Of a stretch of DNA of 64,000 nucleotides, positions 33,473 to 44,078 are shown piece by piece. The notes below the pieces were generated by a model that was not told the origin of the DNA, did not search any database, and saw only the letters and a list, made by a program, of their open reading frames with translations. Each line of letters starts with the position of its first letter. Position 1 is the first letter of the stretch. A program made the translations under genes and the position numbers. The DNA comes from Pyrenochaeta sp. MPI-SDFR-AT-0127 (taxonomy: Eukaryota > Ascomycota > Dothideomycetes > Pleosporales > Cucurbitariaceae). The stretch spans positions 1 to 64,000 of the forward strand of contig JAGTJM010000070.1 in the NCBI GenBank assembly GCA_020747015.1, given 5' to 3'.

Positions 33473-35774
33473 TCATATCCATCCCGGAGGTATTCGGTGG
33501 TCGTTTCTTGTGATAAGTGTCGGCGAAGTACACACCTGCCCTGACACTCGCCAACCTTGTCTTGGGAGCAACCTTATCTTCGTCTTTCTAGCACTCTCAT
33601 CAGAGCTACCTTTCCAGCTACCTTGTGATGCAAATTGGTTCTGTGCATCCTTTGGCAAGCTATAGATCAGCGTCGGCATCGCGGACGTCTTCCAAAGCCC
33701 TGTTGTCGCATTCTTTGACGTTTTCACCATAGTTGAGATCAAAAATACGAGGCTCAGAGCGAGAAGTAGCAGTGGGAAGGTAAGCCACTCCCATCGAATG
33801 GATATATACGTTTCCTTGCTCCAAGCATTCCCAGCCAGCATTTCCTTACTATCAGCTGAGCGAATCACATTCGTCATAGCCGTAGCTAGCCTCTCCATAT
33901 GTCTCGCAACGTCATTTGGCGCCAGCCATGGATTGAGGTCAAGTAGCCGGTTCCAAGCGAGTCCACTTCTCCATGTCATGTATCGCAACACAGGGGATGC
34001 AGTTTCGTTCGGAGTAGTTGTGAATGCAGGGAAGAAGTCTGAGAAGCCATGCATAATGGCGGAGGCGGTATCGTTTCGTGTCCCGTAACTAGATATGTTG
34101 CGTCCACTGAGGGGTACGTCTATGTTTAAATGAATGTCTTGAAGGAAATAGTTGTCCGTTCCATTGTCAGACTCCGTTTGGAAAGGAGTCGAGATCCATG
34201 GCCAGGGTCCAGCAGTAGTATTGATGTATATGTCAAGAACCCGTTCTTCATACTCGCCCCATTCGTACTTGGACTCTATCGTTTTGACACACCAAGAGAG
34301 AACGCACTCTTGGGCGACAGGAGTCTCATTACGGTACGTGTTTGCTGCTGACCCATTGGCCGCAGATACAATCAACACATCAGAGAGTGGATTTCGATGC
34401 TCCTTGAAGTATATTGACCCGTTTCCAAACAACGGTTTACGGAGGTAAATTGTTGTTAATGGCAAGGTCCGCATAAGCAGCACTTCTCTGTCTGTTGTTG
34501 ATTCTGGATCCGCAATATATCCAGACATCAGAATGGGATTCGGGCCAGTGATATTGAGGAAATAACCGCACATGGTAGCATTCGGGTACCCACCTTCGAC
34601 GCCGAGCCCACCCGTCAGGTTTGACGTCCAGTCCACCCTATTATTTAAGCAACCAAACTCTAGGTAGCTAGAGATATCTGCGCATTGGCTGCACACGCCC
34701 AGAGTTTCATACACGGGCCATGTACAGTTGCTTGTCGGACATGACTATGTGTTAGCGAAATTAGCCAAACTCTGGGGGATTAAATATAGACGAGTGTTAA
34801 AATGTCTCCAGAACCCATGAATACGGGGTTCTGAGAGATTCACATACCAGAGGGATGTCCGGGCGAGTGCCGTTCCCAAATGGGATGGGTTGTGTACCGT
34901 TCCCATAGGCGAATTTTTCCAAAACGTAGAACATCTCTTTATCGTCCGAGACTATTTCCACCCCTTCTATGTAAACTTTTGGAATATCAGGTGTGTATTG
35001 ACTTGTCGTTGGAAGGACACCTGGACTGCTTTGAAGTGTCCATCGATCTGGCAGGCCAACCACTTGTTGAAAAAATGAATCAATTGCGAGCAAAAGAACG
35101 ACCAGCAAGGCGCCTAATGCAGCGAGAGACCGCCCTTTAGTCCTGAATAAGAGCATGAGAGCTCCCCAGGGGCCCCGAGAAGCTTTGTCGAAGATTTCGA
35201 AGTCCCACATGGCTCTCGAGTTGTCGTGAAACCAGTTCCATTTCAGCTGACCTAGCGCCTCTGAAGTTGGTACAATCAGAGCTGCTGAGGATACTTTCCC
35301 TAAGACGTTGGTCCATATGAGATACGCTCCCTCCTCAGAGATCGGTCGATCCTTAATATGCACGTAAATAAGCACAATGGCGGTCATACACGATGCGCTA
35401 ATGAACCAACTGATTATTTCAAATAACCATCTTTTGATCACGTTCTCTGACGCGTTGAATTCCGCCAACATTCTTTCGATTCGTTGCGTGAAATCTAGTG
35501 AAGTCTTCTCTTTCGTGGTTGCGCTCGAGTAATGGAATCCGCGCGCGCATTGGCGCGAAAGCACAGGGTACGGTCGCATGGTATGGTCCCGCGCAAAACT
35601 CCAAGCGAGGGGATCAAGTGCATTCGACATGTCAAAGCAAGGTGAAATGTGCTGGCTGTTGATACGGATTTGTCTTGGTGTGTGATCGCCACACATGAAG
35701 TGGCCGATTCGCTGTGACCTCAGTAGCTCGTCTTGGGGATTGATTGCGATTGAACAGCAGAGAGTCGTAATCAT
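33473..35774 (-). CDS. DUF3176 membrane protein, copy 2 (intact)
   Basis: Exons 35774-34848 and 34744-33473 (103-nt intron, phase 0) give 732 residues. Layout: polar N-terminus; LDFTQRIERMLAEFNASE near residue 93; membrane segments near 117-140, 155-172 and 216-237 (LAALGALLVVLLLAIDSFFQ); a large ectodomain of about 400 residues with many N-glycosylation sites and conserved Cys (CPTSNCTWPVYETLGVCSQC, CVLSWCVKTI); a final membrane helix (WLTFPLLLLALSLVFLIST); and a basic tail ending IPPGWI. The N-terminal part may start later (for example MSNALDPLAW). The intron is absent from the other three copies at this site. A surface receptor or scaffold role is possible, but function is not known. Confidence 0.9.
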
Positions 35775-36183
35775 TCTTGAGGAGCAGCATCCCTATTTAT
35801 GAAGCTACCCAAGAGGTTGAGCAATCTTTGACAATTGAGGCATCTCCGAAGGCTGAAGTGCAAGAGCGCGCTTCGAGTAATACCCGGTAACCGTTGTGCT
35901 TGGGTAATGATCAGCGGGGCTGCAAGCGAGATCCTGTGATAAACTTGCATCATGCTTCTTATCACATACTAGAGCTTGAGTGATGAGGTCGAATCAAGTT
36001 TATTTTAGCGCTGTGGCACAGTAACCGTGGCAAAGTTTCGTGAAACGCAGTGGGCGGGATCCGAAGTCAAAGTCCCAAATTGAACCCACTCTTGACCGCG
36101 CAAGCCAATCAGTCCATCTGTATTGCCGCGAGGGTCCGGGATGATATCTGTTAGTGGTACATTGGATATACCGGGGAGAGAGA
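35775..36183. other. Intergenic region between DUF3176 copies 2 and 3
   Basis: 0.4 kb, likely the copy 2 promoter and the copy 3 remnant 3' side. Nothing else seen. Confidence 0.5.
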
Positions 36184-38215
36184 TCATATCCACCCAGAAG
36201 CCGCCCGGGCATCGACATTGTTTAGCCGTGTTGGAGGCGGCTGTGCATGCCCTGAGGCGCTCTAGCCTTCGTTCGGAAGTAGTCTTACCCTGACCATCTT
36301 CGCGCTTTTGCTTAATGTGATATCCTTACTGTCTGCGGAAGGAAGACCTTTCCGTATGTCTTCTGGCAGGCTACAGATCAACTTCGGCATCGCTGATGTT
36401 TTCCATGTACTTATTCCTCCATCTTGGTCCTGTGACGTTTTAATCATCGTGGCTACCAAGAATATCAGACTGAATAGGAGCAAAGTGAGCGGCAACATCA
36501 ACTATTCCCAATGCACAGCTACAAAGGCAACTTGGGTATATGCCAGGCCTGAAACAAACTCATGGCTATTATGTGATCTGAGAGCATTGGTCATCGATGT
36601 AGCAAATTGTTCCATGTAGCGGGTAACGTTGTTTGGTGCAAGCCACGAGCAGAACCCACAGGGACAAAGTTCGTTCACTCCCAAGCTGTTGATACGGATC
36701 CTCCACCATGGTTGTGCTGTGGGGGTGGTGACTGTGATAACTGGAGGAAACACTTGTTCCATTGAGCCCTGGGTTCTAGAAAAGGTCTCGTCCGATACAC
36801 CAAAACCATCAGTTCTGACATCTGTTGATGGGGTATAGATACTGATATTGCCATGGAAGTGGACAGAAGTCTCATTTTTACTGCAATGATAGGTGACTGG
36901 GAGGTTCTCCCAAGGGAAAGGCTTCTGTCGTCTAGTGGTATTCAGGAACGTTTCTGCTACTTCTTCCTTTTAATCACCCCACGCATAGGATGAATTGAAT
37001 TTTAACACACCAGGTCAAGAAGCGCTCTTGGGCAACAGAACGCTCTTTTCGATAAACACTTGCTGCCTCACCATCCGCTGCGCTTATATTTATGGCGTCA
37101 AGGAATGGATAGTCAACATCTTTATAGTTGATAGAATCACCAAAAAAGGGTTCTTTGATCGGTACCCTTACTTTGACAGGCTGATCCAATGGAAACGTTC
37201 GCAGTAGTAGTGCCTCGCCGGCAGACATGTTTGAGAGCAATTCGATTCTGTAACCCAACATCAGGACCGGATCTGCACTCGTAGCATTAAACCAATATCT
37301 ACAGGCGGTCCCTGGGAGGAAGAGTCAATATTGACATGGTGTCGATAAGAATGCAAGTCATTTGTTACCTTGAGGATATGTAGACTCCTTGCCGATCAAG
37401 CTTGAGATCCAGTCACGTTTCGTTGTGAGGCAAGCGTAACTAAGAAGATGAGAAACATCCCACTCGCATCGACTTGACGGACATGACAGTGAAATATTCG
37501 GTCTTGTTCCATTTCCAAACGCTACAGGTGGACTTCCGTTGTAGCAAAAGTACCTATGAGCAACACTTCGAAGATTTATATCGTCTGTTTCGACTGGGTA
37601 TCCATCCTGATACAAAAAGCCATTGCCACCTTCGTAACGAATAACTCGAGGGATATCGCCATGACCTTGTTGAATCCAGCGCTCTGGAAGATTGGTAACT
37701 TGTTGGAAAAACGTGTCAGCTACAAGAAATAGCAGGGTTAAAAGCGCACCTAATGCGGCAAATGACCTCCCCTTAGTCCGGAAGAGGAGTAAGAAGTGGC
37801 CCCATGCTCCACGAGAAGTTTTGTCGAAGATTTCAAAATCGACCATCTCTTTTGATCTACCGCCGTGGAACCATGTCCATTTTAACTGGCCAGTAACTTA
37901 TGATATGGGAAGGGTAAGAGTAGCAGATTCGATCTTGGATAAAGTATTGATGATTGTGAGGGCCACTGGCCACTTGCTCAGGGGTTGGTCTTTGGTGTCA
38001 TAACATACCCCGATGACAAATCCCTAATGGAACATCAGCGTTGGTTGCGAGGATCGCTGGATATATATGCATCAACTAGTTCCTTACCATACAAATAGCG
38101 CTTGTTATCCAGGTAATGATCTCAAATAACCAGCGTTTGAAGACGTTTTGGGACGCATTGAAATGGGCCAATGTTTTCTCAAAGCGCTGAGTAACATCGA
38201 AGGGGTTTCGCCCTG
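36184..38215 (-). pseudogene. DUF3176 membrane protein, copy 3 (decayed)
   Basis: Recognisable over its whole length (FDVTQRFEKTLAHFNASQN ... FDKTSRGAWGHFLLLFRTKG ... LLPNEG) but disrupted. In-frame stops lie at 37898-37900 (TAA), 36970-36972 (TAA), 36502-36504 (TAG at the conserved Trp of KWEWL) and 36262-36264 (TAG at the Trp of GWRVSG). A one-base insertion near 37000 shifts the frame. About 12 residues around YETLGVCSQC are missing, removing two conserved Cys. Two apparent introns (about 38095-38032 and 37371-37314) still have GT..AG ends. The end ASGWI-stop is preserved. Two of the four stops are Trp TGG to TAG changes, a transition seen in repeat-induced point mutation, although the copy is not strongly AT-rich. 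Confidence 0.92.
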
Positions 38216-38220
38216 AGCAG

Positions 38221-40876
38221 CGACTCGATGTGGTGGCGAATGTACGTATAATTTATTACTTACCACGTGATTGTTGGATCGAACGAGGTCTGAAGGCTCT
38301 GAAATTCTTCCCATATCTCTTATCTTCTTTGGAAGATACGCCTTCATAAAGTATTGGAGGGTTGCAAGAAGAAAAGTGACACAGATGTTGCACTATAGAT
38401 TTTGAAGCAGATGGACATTCGCGTTAGAAGACAAGTGAGACAATTTTGTAGCAGTATTTGAACCATCACCACCATTGTGAAAATATATTAGGAATTTAAG
38501 CATAATTTGGGCGGATTTGGGCGCATAGGGCCGGCGACATAAATTAATCTCAATCCTACTAGGACTGTGATAGGCTGCCAGTTGCCCCCTTTCAACGTTC
38601 GCTACGACTTGGACCTTTCAGTAACAGTACATTGACGCTTTCTCACATCTGATAGCACACTTTTCCATCGCTGAGATGTGGACATCGAATCATTCTGCCG
38701 TTAGCGCTGCGGCACGGCATCCTATAGCGGTACAGGGCTAGGGTAGGCGAACATTCCTGAGGGGCAACAGGCTAACGAATAGGCGCTAAAGGATTACAGA
38801 CAAGACTTGTGCAAGGCTGGCACTGGCGAGGTGACGATGATGGCTTTGTGAAGCTGGGAAATTCTGCCATATGTTCGAGGCACATCCCATTATTATTGAC
38901 GTTTGTATCACGTGACCTTCTTCAACAATTCGTCCATGATTGCGCTTTCAACAATAATTTGCGAGCATACGTGAGCTGAAGGGCAGAGAACCTAATGGCT
39001 CTTCTGATAAGATTCCAACCCTGAGTGTCACAGCGTCGTTTTAGCAAGATTTGCGACGAACAGATTCGAAGGTGCTACCCCATTCGAAGTGCTTCCATCG
39101 TTCATCAAAATTTGGGACTATGTAGAGGATAGCCTAAAGGCTCGAACACCGCTAGATTGTCATTTCGGAAACTGGTGCTTCCCGGACGCCGACCAGGAAT
39201 CGAATGGGATGAAATACAATAGTGTTCTGAGATTTCATGATGCCTCCGCGTTGACCTATATGAAAAGTATGACGCTTGAATAACAATGAGGTCATGTATT
39301 TGGGGGGGGGGGTAGAATAAATTTCATGGAGAGATAGTTCGAGCCTTTTTGAGTCAACGAAGGGATTCGACGCTTTCTTACAGACTAATCTGTCGTTATG
39401 GATCATCGCGACTGACATGCGTAAACTGCCATCAAGCAAGCCAATGAGGCGTAGATGATTTGATATCACGACTTACGATGCCATTTTTAACATCAGAATC
39501 GCGTTGTTTCGTACGATAAATATTTCAGCAAATAATCCATGAACATGCGTAGTGCCGTTGAAGCCGGTGAGAAGATACTAGGGGACAGTAAACACAACAA
39601 GGACGTATAATGGGTCGCTCCGCTAAATTTCACATGCATATATCGGTCGCCGTTCGTTTGTATTTGTTAACATCGGTGTCAGATTCTAGGCGCCTAGCAC
39701 ATAGATCCATTGGTAAAACTCCATTAAGCTTTTCCGGAACTATCAGCATCGGGCCTTCCAAAATGCGATCAAGGAGGGGGAATTAATGCAAAGGGTGGGA
39801 TACAAAATGATAGTCGAGTGATGCCAGATGTTATCGTACAAGCTTAAGCTGAATATGAAGATGATTTACGTATTGAAAGCTGCCAATCGTCTATGCGACA
39901 GGAAGGAGAAAATGCCGAGGTAATCGCAGCGGTACGAACGCCTCCAACAGCTAGTAAAACAAATGAAAATGATTGAGACTTCCTCGCGTGACTTCGACTC
40001 GTCAAAGAAGTCTATTAGGTGTCCATCGGGCACTACTGTGTGAACAAGCGTAAACGCCAGCATCGTTCATGTGCTTGGGTGTTTTGTGACTTGGGTCGCG
40101 GGAACGGCTGATTGGCGCAAGGCACCAGCCACGCAGAGCCAATCGCTTCGGCTCCAGAGACGGGGCCAAAACGCTGCCAAGGCGCCATTCTTCTGTTGAT
40201 TGTACTTTGATTGGTTAGAAATCGCTCTTGTAAGTGCATCGAGTAGGGGAAATTACAGGCGGAGAGGTGTACTCACACGTTTTGTCCGTTTACAGAGGTG
40301 CCTTGTGGAAAGCCTTTTCAGCGCTTGCAAGTGTGATAACTCGACGTGATGAATGTGCCAGGGAGTTTGCCATCCATTGCGATGCGGTATTGGACCTCCA
40401 TTAGGCCTGCTTTAACGCCTTGTGTTCCAGTCGTGTCGGTGTTTGAGTTTCAGCTTGCCGAATCTGTACTCCAAATTTTATGCTTCCCTGCCTTGCTCTC
40501 ACTGATTGCACAACTTCCGCATAACGTGAGTGTTCCGCATGCATGTTCCGTGCGTCTTCGTCGCGTCGGTGGCTGCGAAGGCGGTTATCAAGGTGAGTGT
40601 AACCTACGGCTTGAAGCGCTGTGGATGACTAGTGGAGATGAGCCAGTTGCGCGATGCTTGGTCGTCGGCCGTCACTCTGGATCCGTGGCGACGGATAAAT
40701 GTCTCGAGTGTTCCCACGTTCAAAGTCTCATCACTCATCCTACACCCCTTCGTACCACATCACTGGTACAAGGATCCTGCTTGGCTCTGTAGATATCAAC
40801 TCGCTACCTCTGATCACCGATCGTTCTCTTTCAACACAATATCTTCCACAGTATAGGACCCGGTAGCGCCTCCATC
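38221..40876. other. 2.65 kb intergenic region upstream of the repeat-peptide gene
   Basis: No convincing gene. Contains an 11-nt poly-G run at 39302-39312. The last few hundred bases are presumably the promoter of the plus-strand peptide precursor gene; I see no motif I can name. Confidence 0.45.
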
Positions 40877-41428
40877 ATGCACGGACGCACAATCTTTCTG
40901 GTCGCATCTTTCATTCTTCCCATCATCGCTGCGCCTGTCGCAGTTGTCGAAGTAAGCCGTCTCTGATATTCTTGTTCTGATGCCTAGTGCTGATATCACT
41001 CGTAGATCGGTGCTCGAGATGACTCAAACCTTGAACGCCGCAATGATAATGCCATGGTCGGTTTAGCTAGGGATGTCTTGAAGCGGGAGCCTGTCATCGA
41101 AAGGATTCCAGTAACTTTGGCATATGACATCATCAGTAAAGATAAGCGTCATGAAGTAGACGAAGACATTGCCAAGGACGCTTCAGAAGATACGGTTGCT
41201 CCTGAAAATACAATAGAGGAGCGAGGTCTTCGAAAGCCAGATACCCATGGAAAGAGAGGTCTTCGAAAGCCAGATACCCATGGAAAGAGAGGTCTTCGAA
41301 AGCCAGATACCCATGGAAAGAGAGGTCTTCGAAAGCCAGATACTCATGGAAAGAGGGGTCTCCGAAAGCCAGATACTCATGGAAAGAGAGGGCTCGTTGA
41401 GCGAGCTATGGAGTTACTGCTTGGTTGA
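40877..41428 (+). CDS. Secreted Kex2-type repeat-peptide precursor
   Basis: Exons 40877-40951 and 41006-41428 (54-nt intron, phase 0) give 165 residues. Residues 1 to about 20 form a signal peptide (MHGRTIFLVASFILPIIAAP). A pro-region of about 80 residues holds dibasic sites (LERR, VLKR, KDKR). Then five perfect tandem copies of GLRKPDTHGKR follow, and a short tail GLVERAMELLLG. Each copy ends in Lys-Arg, the site cut by the Golgi protease Kex2; trimming would give the nonapeptide GLRKPDTHG. This is the plan of fungal alpha-pheromone and dikaritin-type RiPP precursors, but the unit lacks the Trp/Cys of pheromones and the Tyr/Phe of known dikaritin cores. No DUF3328 (UstY-type) gene is seen nearby. 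Product and role are unknown. Confidence 0.85.
41225..41389 (+). repeat. Five tandem 33-bp units encoding the peptide repeats
   Basis: Five in-frame 33-bp units. Units 1-3 are identical in DNA; units 4 and 5 differ only by silent changes (ACC to ACT-type change in the Thr codon, a changed Arg/Leu codon), so the peptide is identical in all five. This implies both recent duplication or homogenisation and selection on the peptide. Confidence 0.95.
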
Positions 41429-41582
41429 CTTGAGACCAGCGACGTGAGTCGATTGAGCTCATGGTCGTGAAGTCTTTTTTTCATTCTGAACAATTTGAGG
41501 CTCTCGTTGAACGAGTAGCGGCCTCCGAATTGAATATTTTAGAGGCAGCTTTCGTATGTCGGATAGCTCCGGTAATTAGGTC

Positions 41583-44078
41583 TCAGATCCAACCAGGAGG
41601 GGGTTGGTTCACTCTTGGTTTCGGCGTAAAAGGGGAGAACAGGTTTCCAGATACTCTCCAGCCGTGTTGTTGTAATTTGACCTTTAGTTCTTTTGCTTTG
41701 GCTCTCGGTGTGCCGGTACTGGATGATCTTGTGATCTTCTGTGTCATCTCATCTGGCAATCCGTAAAGGAGAGTCGCATATGCTGAGGTCTTCCAAACTC
41801 CAACTCGGTCGCGCTCAAGAGCAGACTTCGTTACTGTAGCAGCAAGAAAGATGAGGGATATGAAGAGAAGGCCTAGTGGAAGAGTAAGCCATTCCCATCG
41901 AACTGAAATGAAATTCTCCATGTTGTAGGCATCGCCTTGAAGCGTTTCCTTGCTGTCAACTTCTGATCTAATAACGTTAGTCATGGCTGAAGCGAGCCTC
42001 TCCATGTGTAGATTGAGATTATTTGGTGCAAGCCACGGATTGAAGTCTAGGTTCCGGAAGGAGGGCCCATCAACAGCATCCTTGTATCTCAAGACTGATT
42101 TCCCACCAGTCTCCGTATAATAAGAAGGAAACATGTCCTCGAATATGTACATAACATTAGCTGCTGTAGTATTGTCGACTTTATATGTCGTGTTGAACTC
42201 GACGATGGAGGAAAAGTTGTCAGAGGAATTCTGGTGTTCAATAACAATATCTTGATCAAAAATGATGAAGGTCCCCGTTTCCCCACTTTCTAGGTCTACT
42301 AGTATACTCTCCCAAGGGAATGGTCCGGTGGTTGTATTCGTGTAGGTCTTTGTGACGATTTCACTGTATTTCCCCCAATCATAAGATGATTTCATTGTTT
42401 TGACGCACCAAGATAATACGCACTCATGTGCGACTGGTGGCTTCCGCTCATAAACACTTTTTGAACCATTCGAGGCTGAGACAATCAAAGCATCAAGAAT
42501 GGGATTTCGAACATGCTTGAAATTGACAGAACCTCCCATGATCGGTGTTTTTGTAATCATTTCTGTGAATGGAAACGTTCGCACAAGTAAAGCCTCCCCA
42601 AATGAAGGGCTATCTTCTTTGCCTTCGACAATGTATCCTGACATAAGGGTTGATGTCCCAGACTCATCGTTCAGAAAGTAGCCGCATACAGTCCCATTGG
42701 GTGTGGTCTCGGGGCTTATGGGGCCTGTATGGTTGGCGGTCCAATCAATCGTTGTGTATCGACACGCAAATTCAAGCAAATTTGAAGCGTCTACACACTG
42801 ACTACAAACCCCTAGCGTCTCATACTCTGGCCATGTACAGTTGCTAGTAGGGCAAGAAAGAGGTATATCAGGCCGTGTGCCATTTCCAAATACTACAGGA
42901 AGTGTTCCGTTATCGTAGAAAAATGGCCGGATTACTGGCAACATCGACTGGTCGATTTGTTGTACTTCGAATCCCGAATATACTTCTTTGAAATATCGCG
43001 GCCGGTAGTTGGCCACTCGTGGAATAGTACTGAACGTACTTTGTAGAACCCACACCTCTGGGAAATCTACTACTTGTTGAAAGAACGGGTCTAGAGCCAG
43101 AGAACAAAGCATTATCAAAGCCCCCAAAGCAGCCAAAGCTCTTCCTTTGGTTCGAATCAAAAGTAGCAGTGAGCCCCATGGCCCTCTGGAGGCGTTATCG
43201 AAGATCTCGAAGTCCCACATCTGCTTTGAGTTCTCCAGAAACCAACTCCATTTCAACTGGCCAAGCGCCTCTGATACTGGGAGAATGAGAGCTGCGCCGG
43301 CCAACTTAGAAAGTATGGATATGTATGCGTTCAACGTCAATCCAGCTTTCTCAGCCGGTGCCCACTTGCTCAGAGGCTGATCTTTGAGCTTGATTAGGAC
43401 GCCGATAACGGCAGCCATACATATTGCGCTAAAAAGCCAGCTGATGACCTCCAACAACCACCTCTTCAAGATATTCCCAGAAGCGCTGTATCTCCATAGT
43501 GCTTCCTCGATTCGTTGAGCAATGTTGGGTGAAGAGTAATTAGTCTCTTTCTCGGGCGGAGATATCTCGATAGATGGCGGTTTAGGAAAGCCGTTCACAA
43601 TTCCCAAACCGGGGCGTGTATTGTTAATTGGAGTCTTTTCGTTCATTTGTGGTATCTGTAAAGTCGGGATACCATCAAGGCGGACTCGTGGGCGCTCAGT
43701 TGGGAAGAATCGCAAAGCCGGTCGACGAGGCTGCTGTTGTTGCTGGATCTCTGGTGGTGGTTCAGGTATTGGCCAGATTATTGAGCGGTCACTTGATGTT
43801 TGGATTGTCGTAGTAGGGCTTGGGTCCGTAGGGCTTGGCTGATGGAATGTCATGCGACCAGGACTTAGGTGTGTAGGTCGACCATGAGATAGAGCTTCAG
43901 GAGCAATCTCAGGAGTGGTTGGAGTGGTTGGAGTTGTCCCATATGTCTTCGCGGTTGCTCTTTCGTCGGCAGCTTCAAGGTAAATTGGGATATCAGGAAA
44001 GGCAGGCCATTGCATAGGGCTTCGTAGTGGGCGGGACATATTCGTGGTAGGACCCGGAATGAAGATTGGGTATGGCAT
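41583..44078 (-). CDS. DUF3176 membrane protein, copy 4 (intact, with long Pro-rich N-terminus)
   Basis: Single exon, 831 residues from ATG 44078 (MPYPIFIPGPTTNMSRPL); a later ATG (44039, MSRPLRSP) is possible. The first about 190 residues are Pro/Thr/Gln-rich (TPTTPTTPEIAPE, EIQQQQQPRRP), an extension missing from the other copies. Then come AQRIEEALWRYSASGNILKR, membrane segments (LLEVISWLFSAICMAAVIGV; LAALGALIMLCSLALDPFFQ), a large glycosylated Cys-containing ectodomain (CPTSNCTWPEYETLGVCSQC), a final helix (WLTLPLGLLFISLIFLAATV) and a tail ending PPPGWI. It lies tail-to-tail with the repeat-peptide gene, 154 bp apart. Family function unknown. Confidence 0.92.
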   Translation of the reverse strand: MPYPIFIPGPTTNMSRPLRSPMQWPAFPDIPIYLEAADERATAKTYGTTPTTPTTPEIAPEALSHGRPTHLSPGRMTFHQPSPTDPSPTTTIQTSSDRSIIWPIPEPPPEIQQQQQPRRPALRFFPTERPRVRLDGIPTLQIPQMNEKTPINNTRPGLGIVNGFPKPPSIEISPPEKETNYSSPNIAQRIEEALWRYSASGNILKRWLLEVISWLFSAICMAAVIGVLIKLKDQPLSKWAPAEKAGLTLNAYISILSKLAGAALILPVSEALGQLKWSWFLENSKQMWDFEIFDNASRGPWGSLLLLIRTKGRALAALGALIMLCSLALDPFFQQVVDFPEVWVLQSTFSTIPRVANYRPRYFKEVYSGFEVQQIDQSMLPVIRPFFYDNGTLPVVFGNGTRPDIPLSCPTSNCTWPEYETLGVCSQCVDASNLLEFACRYTTIDWTANHTGPISPETTPNGTVCGYFLNDESGTSTLMSGYIVEGKEDSPSFGEALLVRTFPFTEMITKTPIMGGSVNFKHVRNPILDALIVSASNGSKSVYERKPPVAHECVLSWCVKTMKSSYDWGKYSEIVTKTYTNTTTGPFPWESILVDLESGETGTFIIFDQDIVIEHQNSSDNFSSIVEFNTTYKVDNTTAANVMYIFEDMFPSYYTETGGKSVLRYKDAVDGPSFRNLDFNPWLAPNNLNLHMERLASAMTNVIRSEVDSKETLQGDAYNMENFISVRWEWLTLPLGLLFISLIFLAATVTKSALERDRVGVWKTSAYATLLYGLPDEMTQKITRSSSTGTPRAKAKELKVKLQQHGWRVSGNLFSPFTPKPRVNQPPPGWI

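Noticed and set aside
41183..41380. Minus-strand repetitive open frame opposite the peptide repeats
   Set aside because: It is the antisense reading of the 33-bp repeats; the plus strand has the signal peptide, intron and Kex2 sites.
41225..41389. CRISPR-like array
   Set aside because: Units are directly adjacent without spacers and are in-frame coding repeats in a eukaryote.
40877..41428. Repeat precursor as a canonical alpha-factor mating pheromone
   Set aside because: Repeats lack the Trp/Cys/Gly-Gln pattern of ascomycete alpha-pheromones and the X-Ala/X-Pro dipeptides for Ste13-type trimming right after KR.
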